Assembly: GCA_963642245.1 (NCBI GenBank)
Contig: CAVIFY010000004.1
Coordinates: 30,184 to 94,183 of the forward strand
DNA: 64,000 nucleotides
Reading direction: 5' to 3'
From: CAG-217 sp963642245
GTDB lineage: Bacteria; Bacillota; Clostridia; Oscillospirales; Acutalibacteraceae
Every line of letters starts with the position of its first letter. Positions within the stretch are counted from its first letter, which is position 1. Below are positions 8,596-16,906 of the stretch, one piece after another. The position numbers and the translations under genes were made by a program. The notes under the pieces were generated by a model. That model worked only from the letters and a program-made list of their open reading frames with translations, had not been told where the DNA came from and searched no databases.

Positions 8596-10116
8596 ATGCT
8601 GCACCAGCGCGGCGCCGGTGTGCTTATGCACATCAGCTCCCTGCCCTCCCCTTACGGGATCGGCGTGTTTGACCGGCACGCTCGGGACTTTATCGACCGT
8701 ATTGCAGAGATGGGCTTTACCTACTGGCAGGTGCTGCCCTTTAATCCCATTGACGGAGCCGGCAGCCCCTACTGCTCCCCCTCCGCCTTTGCCGGTAACT
8801 ACCTGTTTATCGACCCCCGGGGGTTGCAGGAGATGGGCCTGGCGACGGCGGAAGAAGTGGCACAAAACCGCTATGACGGTACGCCATACACGGCGGACTT
8901 TGCCTTTGCCGGTGAACGCCGGTTGGCGCTGCTGGAGCAGGCATTTTTGCGCATAGACGACGCCCTGGCGGCCAAGATCAAGGCCTTTGAGGTAGAGAAC
9001 CCCTGGCTGACGGATTACAGCGTGTTTATGGCGGTAAAAGAGACAGAGGGCGGCAAGCCCTGGTGGCAGTGGAGCGACCGCCACGCCCATTACCACACCT
9101 GTATTCAGGATATTTATTCCTATGAGAGCCGGGCGGCGTTTTGGAAATTTGTGCAGTACATTTTCTACCTGCAATGGGGCGAGATCAAGGCCTACGCCAA
9201 CGAAAAAGGCGTGGCTGTCTTGGGGGATATGCCCATTTATGTAGCCATGGACAGCGCCGATGTGTGGTCCGGTCTGCCCCTGTTTCTCATTGACGAAAAG
9301 ACCTTAAAACCGGAGAAAGTGGCCGGTGTGCCGCCGGATTACTTTAGCGAGAACGGCCAGCTGTGGGGCAATCCCCTGTACGACTGGGCGGCTATGGAAA
9401 AGGACGGCTACGGCTGGTGGCTCTCTCGCCTGGGCCACGCGCTGACCACCTATGACGCGGTGCGCATTGACCACTTCCGCGCCTTTGCCAGCTACTGGGC
9501 GGTGGACGCCGGGGCTGAGACCGCCAAGGTGGGCCAGTGGCTGCCCGGACCGGGTATGAAGCTGTTTGACAAGGTGTTTGAAGTGTACCCGAACGCGCCC
9601 ATTATCGCCGAGGATCTGGGGGTATTCGGAGAGGATGTGGTGCAGCTGCTCGCTGACACCGGCTTTCCCGGTATGAAAGTGGTGCAGTTCGGCTTTGACC
9701 CCAACGGCGACAGCAGCCATATGCCCCATAATGCGGAGAAAAACAGTATCAATTATGTGGGCACTCACGACAACAACACCCTGCTGGGCTGGCTGTGGGA
9801 GGCCGGTGAAACAGAGCGGCGCTTTGCGCTGGACTATGCCGGCTTTACCGGCGACAACTGGGGCGACGGCGGCTACCAAAGCCCCGCCTGCCGCAAAATT
9901 ATAGAAACGGTGTGGCGCAGCGCCTCCAATGTGGCGATCATCGCACTGCAAGATATGTGCGGCTTTGGCAGCGACGCGCGGATGAACACCCCCGGCGTGC
10001 CGGAGAAGAACTGGCGCTTTCGCACCACGGAAGACACCATTGCCAACATAGACGGCGCCTACTTCCGCCGGATCAACAGCCTGTTCCGCCGCACCTACCC
10101 GGTTTTTGAAAAATAA
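8596..10116 (+). CDS. malQ: 4-alpha-glucanotransferase (GH77)
   Basis: Transfers maltooligosaccharide units between alpha-1,4-glucans; cytosolic maltodextrin or glycogen metabolism. The 506-residue protein opens with the typical GAGVLMHISSLPSPYGIG. The GH77 catalytic set is visible: nucleophile Asp in VRIDHFRA (about 292), acid/base Glu in IIAEDLG (about 337) and the second Asp in VGTHDNNT (about 390). The length suits the bacterial DPE1-type enzyme. GAGGTGAT precedes ATG 8596. It is a single gene, with no other glycogen gene nearby. Confidence 0.95.
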   Translation: MLHQRGAGVLMHISSLPSPYGIGVFDRHARDFIDRIAEMGFTYWQVLPFNPIDGAGSPYCSPSAFAGNYLFIDPRGLQEMGLATAEEVAQNRYDGTPYTADFAFAGERRLALLEQAFLRIDDALAAKIKAFEVENPWLTDYSVFMAVKETEGGKPWWQWSDRHAHYHTCIQDIYSYESRAAFWKFVQYIFYLQWGEIKAYANEKGVAVLGDMPIYVAMDSADVWSGLPLFLIDEKTLKPEKVAGVPPDYFSENGQLWGNPLYDWAAMEKDGYGWWLSRLGHALTTYDAVRIDHFRAFASYWAVDAGAETAKVGQWLPGPGMKLFDKVFEVYPNAPIIAEDLGVFGEDVVQLLADTGFPGMKVVQFGFDPNGDSSHMPHNAEKNSINYVGTHDNNTLLGWLWEAGETERRFALDYAGFTGDNWGDGGYQSPACRKIIETVWRSASNVAIIALQDMCGFGSDARMNTPGVPEKNWRFRTTEDTIANIDGAYFRRINSLFRRTYPVFEK

Positions 10117-10131
10117 CAGGGTCAAAAAAAC

Positions 10132-10205
10132 AACTCCTTCATAGTATGTTACTGAAGCACTGCGGGGCGCCGGGCGCCCGGTGTGCAATAACCTATGAAG
10201 GAGTT
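10132..10205 (+). promoter_or_regulatory. long hairpin covering the ribosome site of the next gene
   Basis: A 13-bp perfect inverted repeat (AACTCCTTCATAG at 10132-10144, CTATGAAGGAGTT at 10193-10205) encloses further pairing (GTTA/TAAC, GCAC/GTGC and a GGCGCC core). The right arm contains the GGAG site used by ATG 10211, so the closed RNA would hide the ribosome site. It could also act as a processing or attenuation structure; no U-run follows, so it is not a standard terminator. Confidence 0.6.
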
Positions 10206-10210
10206 TTGTT

Positions 10211-11050
10211 ATGCCCGATTCGATCATTGATACCGGCGAAAGACGCATTAACGAGGCGGTGTGCATTGACACCAAGCGCATTTACGACAGCTGCGTAAGC
10301 AAGGACTGCCTGGAGGACCTGCGGGTCACCTTTTACGCCCCGGCGCAAATGCTGGTAGACAACGCGGTCACCGTCAAATGCCGGGACTGCACCATTGAGG
10401 CCGTGAGCATTGATGTGGACGAAGTGCCCTTTGACAACGGCTTTTACAGCGTGGATGTTACTTACTACTTTAAGCTGACCTTTGACTGCTACTCGGCCCC
10501 CTGCACGGTGCCTATGGTGGCCACCGGCTACACCAGCTTTAACAAAAAGTGCATTCTCTACGGCAGCAGCGGCAATGTAAAGGTCTTTGTCAGCAATGTG
10601 TCTGCGGAGGCGCTGGACTGCCCGGAGGCCCCCCAGTACACCAATCCCTCTGCCAAGGTGCAGGCGGTGGACCCGGTGGTGCTGTCTATGGATGTGGTAT
10701 GCAGCTGCGACTGCCGCGTGCCCTGCCTGACCTCCATGCCCAAGTCCATTACTTCCACACTGGACAACAGCACCCTGCCGGAGCGCCCGGCCAAGGCCGT
10801 GCTGGTGACCCTGGGTCTCTTTTCCATTATCCAGATGGAGCGGGATGTGCAAATGACCATTCCCGCCTATGACTACTGCATTCCGGAGCGGGAGTGCAAC
10901 TGCAACACCGCCAACCCCTGCGAGACCTTCGCGGGCATTGACTTCCCGGTGGATGAGTTCTTCCCCAGGGACAAAGAGGACTGCTGCCCCTGCTGCGCAG
11001 ACAGCGGCAACACCGGCACCAATACCGCCGACAATCGTAACAATCGCTAA
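10211..11050 (+). CDS. conserved clostridial Cys-rich protein of unknown function
   Basis: A 279-residue soluble protein with no signal peptide or membrane segment. It begins PDSIIDTGERRINEAVCIDTKRIYDSC and resembles uncharacterised proteins I associate with Ruminococcaceae; I cannot name a domain. Cysteines are frequent and clustered, including CSCDCRVPC (about 162-170), CNCN and CCPCC near the end, suggesting metal binding or disulfide cross-linking in a particle such as a spore coat (speculative). The C-terminus is Asn/Thr-rich and low-complexity. ATG 10211 follows AAGGAG inside the upstream hairpin. Confidence 0.75.
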   Translation: MPDSIIDTGERRINEAVCIDTKRIYDSCVSKDCLEDLRVTFYAPAQMLVDNAVTVKCRDCTIEAVSIDVDEVPFDNGFYSVDVTYYFKLTFDCYSAPCTVPMVATGYTSFNKKCILYGSSGNVKVFVSNVSAEALDCPEAPQYTNPSAKVQAVDPVVLSMDVVCSCDCRVPCLTSMPKSITSTLDNSTLPERPAKAVLVTLGLFSIIQMERDVQMTIPAYDYCIPERECNCNTANPCETFAGIDFPVDEFFPRDKEDCCPCCADSGNTGTNTADNRNNR

Positions 11051-11061
11051 GATCCACAAAA

Positions 11062-11101
11062 AAAGCACCGCTGACGGTCCCCCGCCGGCGGTGTTTTTTT
11101 G
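11062..11101. terminator. bidirectional terminator between convergent genes
   Basis: A GC-rich hairpin (GCACCGC... GCGGTGT type) is flanked by seven A residues on the left and seven T residues on the right, so it can end both the plus-strand gene at 11050 and the minus-strand PadR operon. Confidence 0.75.
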
Positions 11102-11176
11102 CCAATTTCGTTTATATTATCAACAAGTTGCATACGCACTTGCGCCCGGGAAAGGGACTGCTTTTTTCATTTTCGG

Positions 11177-11506
11177 TCAAGAACTGGCAGCGAATGTATA
11201 AATCGCACCGATAATAAATATCACCGCCGCTGACAAGGCACAGATCCAGCCCCTGTATTGTCTTTCGCCCCGCGGACAGCGGGTCACCAACGCATAGGGC
11301 ACCGCTGCCAGCGGCCCCAGCAGCAGCGTGCTGAACGCCCACACTGTACCGGCATGGGTCTCTCGCACTTTGGCGCTTCGCCCTACGGCCACTGCAAGTA
11401 AAATACGATAAACCACAAAAGTCAATGTGGTCGGTATATGCGTCAGGCCGGAGTTTTCAATATCCGGCATGAATATAAAAGCATAGTAATAGTAAAGATA
11501 GACCAT
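11177..11506 (-). CDS. small membrane protein, unknown function
   Basis: The product is 109 residues when started at ATG 11506, which has a strong AGGAGGAG site; a longer frame to 11530 lacks one. Three hydrophobic stretches are visible (about 1-12, 35-42 and 60-75, plus a C-terminal segment at about 87-105), so it is a multi-pass membrane protein. It starts 25 bp after the HAAS protein gene and probably belongs to the PadR-controlled operon. No family is recognised. Confidence 0.65.
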   Translation of the reverse strand: MVYLYYYYAFIFMPDIENSGLTHIPTTLTFVVYRILLAVAVGRSAKVRETHAGTVWAFSTLLLGPLAAVPYALVTRCPRGERQYRGWICALSAAVIFIIGAIYTFAASS

Positions 11507-11531
11507 GCCGTTTCTCCTCCTGGGATACACC

Positions 11532-12824
11532 CTATCCTCGGCTTAAATACTTGCCATTTTTGAATGTAATCCTGTAACACACGGCATTATTGCGCAGGTG
11601 CCATTCCAAAATGATCAAGGTATCGCCGTTCTCGCCGGGTTCCACGCCGTAGTAGCTGACCGTAGACAGCGGCGCGATTTTCAAACATTCTTCCAGGGTC
11701 AGATCCGGCGCACGGTCATACAGACTTTTGGCCTGATCCATAGACAAAGGGCAATCAAAATCCGTATTGACCAGGCACTTGCGTTCGTATATACCGTCCT
11801 GATCCGTATCTTCCAAGAGCACATAGTACGGTACGCGCTCGCAAACAGACTCTTCACTGGACGCCAGACCATCTTCATAATCCGCCGGTGTATAATCGGA
11901 ATGCACCGGCAACCGGGTTTTGTCCAGAACTTCCATGGCCTGCTGTAAGGGCTTGGATTCCACGCCCTGACGGGCGCATTCACGCAGCAGCGCATTTGCA
12001 CCGCAGGACACACCCAAAATCACCGTCGCACAAACAGTCAGCACCACTAAAATGCGCCCGATCACCGGCATACGGCGAAAGATGCCCCGTTCAAGTGACT
12101 GACTACTGACCCGTCGAATTTCTGCCGCACAGGCAAAATCTACAATTCCCAGTATTAGGGGCAATAGAGTCAACCAAAACTGCACCGCAATCATTCCGTC
12201 CATGTTCCAGCCGGTCCATTGGGAGAGATACCGCAGCGCTGAAGCGCCCGAATCGGCAAAATCCACCTGAAACGGCGTACGCATAATCCATGCGGCGATC
12301 ACATCCGGGACCGTGCCCAACAGTACCGTAAACAAATTGTACCAAAGCCAAAACTGCACAATGCCACTGACAACACAAAACAGACCGTGGCCGACCAGCA
12401 GCACCGGATCCTTGCACTTCCACGCCCAGCGAAAGGCCAGGGTGGTGGCTGCCAAAACGGCCAGCACATTGCCGAACATCAGCGTATAGACCAGCCAATC
12501 CGGCATAACATCATACAAAGAATACGACCACTGATCGCTAAACCAATCCAGCACAGACAGCCCCACGCACGCTGCCAGGGCAGAAAAACCCAGCACCCGA
12601 CCGGGCAAATTCCGGTGCAGGCGGCCCAATTCCCGGGCCATCTCCTCCGGCGCGCCCATATGCGCCATAGCCATTTCTTCCGCCCGGGCCGGATCGTGCC
12701 CTGCGTCCGTATAGCGGGTGATCTCGTCCTCTATGTGATCCTCCAATTCCCGCTGCACCTGGGCTTTGGTATAAGGGTTAGAGACCAGCAGCAGCGCCTT
12801 ATGGATATACGCGTCCTTTTTCAT
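11532..12824 (-). CDS. HAAS-domain (permease-prefix) membrane protein
   Basis: The 430-residue protein begins with a cytosolic HAAS/permease-prefix-like domain (about 1-70: ELEDHIEDEITRYTDAGHDPARAEEMAMAHMGAPEEMARELGRLH). About six hydrophobic segments follow (75-290), then a hydrophilic C-terminal domain of about 150 residues rich in acidic residues. Such proteins are typically encoded next to a PadR regulator, as here (9 bp after padR), and are thought to sense or respond to envelope stress. The C-terminal domain is not recognised. Confidence 0.75.
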   Translation of the reverse strand: MKKDAYIHKALLLVSNPYTKAQVQRELEDHIEDEITRYTDAGHDPARAEEMAMAHMGAPEEMARELGRLHRNLPGRVLGFSALAACVGLSVLDWFSDQWSYSLYDVMPDWLVYTLMFGNVLAVLAATTLAFRWAWKCKDPVLLVGHGLFCVVSGIVQFWLWYNLFTVLLGTVPDVIAAWIMRTPFQVDFADSGASALRYLSQWTGWNMDGMIAVQFWLTLLPLILGIVDFACAAEIRRVSSQSLERGIFRRMPVIGRILVVLTVCATVILGVSCGANALLRECARQGVESKPLQQAMEVLDKTRLPVHSDYTPADYEDGLASSEESVCERVPYYVLLEDTDQDGIYERKCLVNTDFDCPLSMDQAKSLYDRAPDLTLEECLKIAPLSTVSYYGVEPGENGDTLIILEWHLRNNAVCYRITFKNGKYLSRG

Positions 12825-12833
12825 ACCCCACCT

Positions 12834-13160
12834 CTACGCAAACTCCAACACCCGGGTCATATCCCGGGTATAGGACAGGAACTCCGCTTTCTTCTGGGCA
12901 AATTGGCGGCGGCCTTTGTCCGTCAGGTGATAATACTTCCGACGGCGGCCGTCCACCGTGCGCCAATCGCTCTTTAGGCAGCCCTCCTGTTCCAGCGCGT
13001 GGAGAATGGGATACAGGGTCCCCTCGCTCATTTGGAACACATTTTCGCTGCGGATCTCCAACTCCCGAATGATCCGATAGCCATAAAGATCCTTGCCGTC
13101 CAGCACGCTCATCACCAACAGCGGCGTGCCGCCCTTAAGCAGTTCTTTACTGTAACGCAT
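12834..13160 (-). CDS. PadR-family transcriptional regulator
   Basis: Small winged-helix regulator (108 residues): LLVMSVLDGKDLYGYRIIRELE, SEGTLYPILHALEQEGCL and RRKYYHLTDKGRR are characteristic of the PadR N-terminal domain. GGAGG at 13167-13171 is correctly spaced for ATG 13160 and too close for the GTG at 13166. It is the first gene of a three-gene operon. Two palindromic sites in its own promoter suggest autoregulation. Confidence 0.92.
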   Translation of the reverse strand: MRYSKELLKGGTPLLVMSVLDGKDLYGYRIIRELEIRSENVFQMSEGTLYPILHALEQEGCLKSDWRTVDGRRRKYYHLTDKGRRQFAQKKAEFLSYTRDMTRVLEFA

Positions 13161-13174
13161 ACGCACCTCCTACT

Positions 13175-13237
13175 ATACCTTGGAATGCAATGTATCTCTT
13201 ACGCTTACATCGTAACACAAGGTATCTCGTTTGTCAA
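13175..13237 (-). promoter_or_regulatory. PadR-operon promoter with two operator-like palindromes
   Basis: On the minus strand: -35 TTGACA (13237-13232), 17 bp, -10 TACGAT (13214-13209). Two related imperfect palindromes of form ATACCTTG-N5-CAAGGTAT lie at 13205-13225 (overlapping the -10) and 13175-13195 (between start point and ribosome site). Tandem placement fits autorepression by PadR. Confidence 0.65.
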
Positions 13238-13269
13238 CAAAAAAATACCACCCTGTAACAGAGTGGTAT
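13238..13269 (-). terminator. terminator downstream of pcrA
   Basis: Minus-strand hairpin ATACCAC...GTGGTAT (arms at 13246-13269) followed by a run of T residues (A-run at 13238-13245 on the plus strand). Confidence 0.7.
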
Positions 13270-13275
13270 GCTTAA

Positions 13276-13348
13276 CGGCGGGAGCAAGCCCCCGCCCTAC
13301 GATATCTTGGGATAAGAGATGCAGTAGGGGCGGATAGCATCCGCCCGC
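13276..13348. repeat. two palindromic intergenic repeats (GTAGGG family)
   Basis: 13276-13301 is, on the minus strand, CGTAGGGCGGGGGCTTGCTC plus CCGCCG, the same unit as at 45282-45307. 13324-13348 is a plus-strand relative, GTAGGGGCGGAT then AG then a complementary arm. Both lie between pcrA and its terminator. Confidence 0.75.
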
Positions 13349-13375
13349 ACTATGATCTTTTCTCTTTGATCGCCT

Positions 13376-15574
13376 TTACACCTTCTCCATCCGGGCGAAA
13401 TTGGCCATCAACTTCTTGGTGCCCGCACGGTCAAAGGCCACCTCCAAAAGGGTATCGTTGCCCATAGGCTGGGTGGACAATACCACGCCGGTGCCAAAAG
13501 TCTTGTGGCGCACCGTATCGCCCACGGCGTAGGTGACGCCGGTGGCTGCCGGGGCGGCCTTGGCGGTTTTGGCACCGCCGAACTTGTGAGCGTAGCTGCT
13601 CTTTTGGGTCTGCTGCCCCACCTTGGCGCCGGTAAAGCCCGCGTGGTTGCGGAAGGACTGAACGGTCACATCTTCCGTCACCTGCTCCGGGATCTCGCGC
13701 AAAAAGCGGGAGGGCATATTCCGGTTGGTGGTGCCGTAAAGCATACGCTGGCGGGCGTTGACCAAATAGAGCTTTTCCCGCGCCCGGGTAATGCCCACAT
13801 AGGCCAGGCGGCGCTCCTCCTCCAGCTCCTCCTCGCTGTACATAGCCTGGCTGCCGGGGAAGATACCCTCCTCCATACCGGGGATAAACACCACCGGGAA
13901 TTCCAGGCCCTTGGCGGAATGCAGAGTCATCAGCACCACAGAGTCCTCGTCGTCGTTATAGGAGTCAATATCGGACACCAGCGCCACATCCTCCAAAAAG
14001 TCGGACAGCTCAAAGTCCTCGTTCTCCTCCTGGTACTTGATGAACATGGAGGAAAGCTCCTTGATATTGTTCAGCCGATCCTCGTACTTCTCCGGGTCGT
14101 CCCCCTGGAGATAGTCGGTGTACTTGGTCTTTTCCAAAATCTCCTGGAGCAGGTCGCTCAGGAGCATACCGTCCTCCAGGCAGCGCTGGAAGTATGTAAT
14201 CTGGGCGGCAAAATCCTTGAGTTTTTGGGCGCTGCGCGCGGTTTTTTGGAACTCGTCCGCCCGCTGGCACACCTCAAAGGCAGAGATCCCCAGCCCGGTG
14301 GCGATCTCCGTAATATGGCTGACCATAGTAGCGCCGATCCCCCGCTTGGGCACATTGATAATGCGCTGCAAGCGCACCGTGTCCACCGGGTTGTTAATGA
14401 GCGCAAAGTAGGCGGTCATATCCTTGATTTCCTTGCGATCAAAGAAACGGTTGCCGCCAATGACCTTGTGGGGCACGCCGCTTTTGGTCAGGGCAATTTC
14501 AATATTCCGGGACTGGGCGTTCATTCGGTACAGCACCGCGTGGTCGCTCATTTTGCGCCCGGCCTTTACATTCTTTAGAATTTCCTCCACGATAAAGGCA
14601 GACTCGTCCGCCTCGTTTTGGGCGGTGTTCAGAATGATCTTGCTGCCGGCGCCCGCGTCCGTCCACAGGCGCTTGCCCTTTCGATTTTTGTTATTGGCGA
14701 TCACCGCGTTGGCGCCGTCCAAAATATTCTGGGTGGAGCGGTAGTTCTGCTCCAGGCGGATCACCGTGGCGTTCTTATAATGCTGCTCAAAGGACAAAAT
14801 ATTCTCAATGGTGGCGCCGCGAAAGCGGTAAATGGACTGGTCGTCATCACCCACCACGCAAATGTTCTTAAACTTGTCCGCCAGCAGCGAGGTGAGCACA
14901 TACTGGGCGTGGTTGGTGTCCTGGTACTCGTCCACCATCACATAGCGGAACTGATTTTGATACAGCTCCAGCACATCGTCATTCTCCCGCAGCAGCTGCA
15001 CGGTGTTGTAGATCATATCGTCAAAGTCCATAGCGTCCGCCGCCAGCAGCTCCTTTTGATAGAGCGCATAACATTCGGCGATCTTGCCCTTGCGGAAGTC
15101 CGCGCCCACGGTGGCCCGGTACTCCTGGGGACCGATCAGGGCGTCCTTGGCGTTGCTGATCTCCGACAAAATGGCCCGGTGGTTCAGGAACTTGTCGTCA
15201 ATGCCCAGCTGGCGCTGGCACTGCTTCATCACCCGCTTGCTGTCGTCCGTGTCATAAATGGTAAAGTGGTTGGTATAGCCCAGCCGCTCCCCAAACCGGC
15301 GCAAGATCCGCGCACAGCAGGAGTGGAAGGTGTGGGCCCAAATGGACTCCGCCTCCGGGCCGATGGCGTCTGCCAGTCGCTGGCGGATCTCCCCCGCCGC
15401 CTTGTTGGTAAAGGTAATGGCCAGCACCTGCCAGGGCAAGGCGTAGCCGTCGGCAATAATATGCTGCACCCGGTTGACCAGCACGGTGGTCTTGCCGCTG
15501 CCGGCTCCGGCCAGGATCAGCAAGGGGCCCTCGGTGTGCTGCACCGCCTGCTGCTGCATTTGGTTAAGTGCCAT
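13376..15574 (-). CDS. pcrA: ATP-dependent DNA helicase PcrA/UvrD
   Basis: SF1A 3'-5' helicase for repair and for clearing replication obstacles. 732 residues with Walker A GAGSGKTTVLVNR (about 22), motif Ia ITFTNKAAGEI, motif II DEYQDTN (about 217), motif III GDDDQSIYRFRGA, motif IV EQNYRST and motif VI ITRAREKLYLVNARQR. The C-terminus has the PcrA Tudor-like segment (VRHKTFGTGVV). GACGGAGGAA precedes ATG 15574. Confidence 0.96.
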   Translation of the reverse strand: MALNQMQQQAVQHTEGPLLILAGAGSGKTTVLVNRVQHIIADGYALPWQVLAITFTNKAAGEIRQRLADAIGPEAESIWAHTFHSCCARILRRFGERLGYTNHFTIYDTDDSKRVMKQCQRQLGIDDKFLNHRAILSEISNAKDALIGPQEYRATVGADFRKGKIAECYALYQKELLAADAMDFDDMIYNTVQLLRENDDVLELYQNQFRYVMVDEYQDTNHAQYVLTSLLADKFKNICVVGDDDQSIYRFRGATIENILSFEQHYKNATVIRLEQNYRSTQNILDGANAVIANNKNRKGKRLWTDAGAGSKIILNTAQNEADESAFIVEEILKNVKAGRKMSDHAVLYRMNAQSRNIEIALTKSGVPHKVIGGNRFFDRKEIKDMTAYFALINNPVDTVRLQRIINVPKRGIGATMVSHITEIATGLGISAFEVCQRADEFQKTARSAQKLKDFAAQITYFQRCLEDGMLLSDLLQEILEKTKYTDYLQGDDPEKYEDRLNNIKELSSMFIKYQEENEDFELSDFLEDVALVSDIDSYNDDEDSVVLMTLHSAKGLEFPVVFIPGMEEGIFPGSQAMYSEEELEEERRLAYVGITRAREKLYLVNARQRMLYGTTNRNMPSRFLREIPEQVTEDVTVQSFRNHAGFTGAKVGQQTQKSSYAHKFGGAKTAKAAPAATGVTYAVGDTVRHKTFGTGVVLSTQPMGNDTLLEVAFDRAGTKKLMANFARMEKV

Positions 15575-15618
15575 TGGTGTTCCTCCGTCTACAAAAAATC
15601 ACAAACAAAAAGGGCGCA

Positions 15619-15647
15619 AAATCCGGCAGGCCAAGCCCGCCGGATTT
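15619..15647 (-). terminator. terminator of the decarboxylase pump operon
   Basis: Inverted repeat AAATCCGGC...GCCGGATTT, 25 bp after the stop of the beta subunit gene; minus-strand T-rich sequence follows a short distance on. Confidence 0.55.
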
Positions 15648-15672
15648 ATCACCCAAAAATCAGTTGTTCCAG

Positions 15673-16893
15673 TTACTTTAACAAAGTGAGCATAATGCCT
15701 GCTGCTACGGCAGAACCGATCACGCCGGACACATTGGGGCCCATAGCGTGCATCAGCAGGAAGTTGGAGGGGTTCTCTCTCTGCCCCTCTTTTTGGCTGA
15801 CGCGGGCGGCCATCGGTACGGCAGACACACCGGCAGAGCCGATCAGCGGATTGACCTTGCCCTTGGTGAAGATATACATCAGCTTGCCGAAGAGCACGCC
15901 GCCGGCAGTACCAACGGAGAATGCGATCAGGCCCAGCAGCACGATCTTCAGGGTGTTCCAGTTCAGGAACTTGTCGGCAGAGGTGGTGGCGCCGACAGAC
16001 AGACCCAGCAGAATGGTCACAATGTTCATCAACTCGTTCTGTGCCGCCTTGGCGATACGCTCGGTCTGGCCGCTCTCTTTCAGCAGGTTACCGAACATCA
16101 GCATACCCACCAGTGCAGCCGCATCCGGCAGCAGCAGGGATACGATCACCGTTACCAAAATGGGGAACAGGATCTTCTCCAGCTTAGATACCGGGCGCAG
16201 ATTGCCCATCACCACGCTGCGCTCTTTCTTGGTGGTCAGCGCGCGCATAATGGGGGGCTGAATGATCGGCACCAGGGCCATATAGGAGTACGCCGCCACA
16301 GCGATGGTACCCAGCAATTCCGGTGCCAACTGTGAAGTAACGAAAATAGCCGTGGGGCCGTCCGCACCACCGATGATACCGATGGAACCGGCCTGCTCCG
16401 GGGTAAAGCCCAACAGAATCGCGCCCACATAGGTAAAGAAGATACCCAACTGGGCAGCAGCGCCCAAAATAAAGCTGGTGGGGTTGGCGATCAGCGGCGC
16501 AAAGTCCGTCATAGCGCCAATGCCCATAAAGATCAGGGGCGGGTAGATACCGGCTTTTACGCCAAAATACAAGAAGTCGATCAGACCGGGGCTGAGCACG
16601 GCGCCGGAGGCGTCCGTCAGTCGACCGGCCATCAGGTCGATAAACTCGTGAATACTGGAGTAATGCACCGCCAGGTTGGCGCCGGGAATATTGGCCAGCA
16701 GCATACCAAAGGCGATGGGGATCATCAGCAGCGGCTCAAAGCCCTTCTTGATACCCAAATACAGGAAAACAAAAGCGACCACCAGCATAATGGCGTTCTT
16801 AAAGCCGCCCTCCGCTGTAAAGAAATAGGCGTAACCGGAGTTGACGAAGATCTGTACAATGACCTCCCAAACCCCTCTTAAAATCTCACTCAT
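15673..16893 (-). CDS. sodium-ion-translocating decarboxylase, beta subunit
   Basis: Integral membrane subunit that couples decarboxylation of a carboxybiotin to Na+ export (OadB/GcdB/MmdB family). The 406-residue protein has about nine membrane segments. The conserved core IGIIGGADGPTAIFVTSQLAP (about 180-200) contains the Asp known to bind Na+ in OadB, and the late VSGVIGSAVAAG motif is present. It follows the gamma subunit gene by 13 bp. The carboxyltransferase alpha subunit and biotin carrier are not in the window, so the substrate (oxaloacetate, glutaconyl-CoA or methylmalonyl-CoA) is undecided. Confidence 0.93.
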   Translation of the reverse strand: MSEILRGVWEVIVQIFVNSGYAYFFTAEGGFKNAIMLVVAFVFLYLGIKKGFEPLLMIPIAFGMLLANIPGANLAVHYSSIHEFIDLMAGRLTDASGAVLSPGLIDFLYFGVKAGIYPPLIFMGIGAMTDFAPLIANPTSFILGAAAQLGIFFTYVGAILLGFTPEQAGSIGIIGGADGPTAIFVTSQLAPELLGTIAVAAYSYMALVPIIQPPIMRALTTKKERSVVMGNLRPVSKLEKILFPILVTVIVSLLLPDAAALVGMLMFGNLLKESGQTERIAKAAQNELMNIVTILLGLSVGATTSADKFLNWNTLKIVLLGLIAFSVGTAGGVLFGKLMYIFTKGKVNPLIGSAGVSAVPMAARVSQKEGQRENPSNFLLMHAMGPNVSGVIGSAVAAGIMLTLLK

Positions 16894-16906
16894 TCATATA
16901 CCTCCG

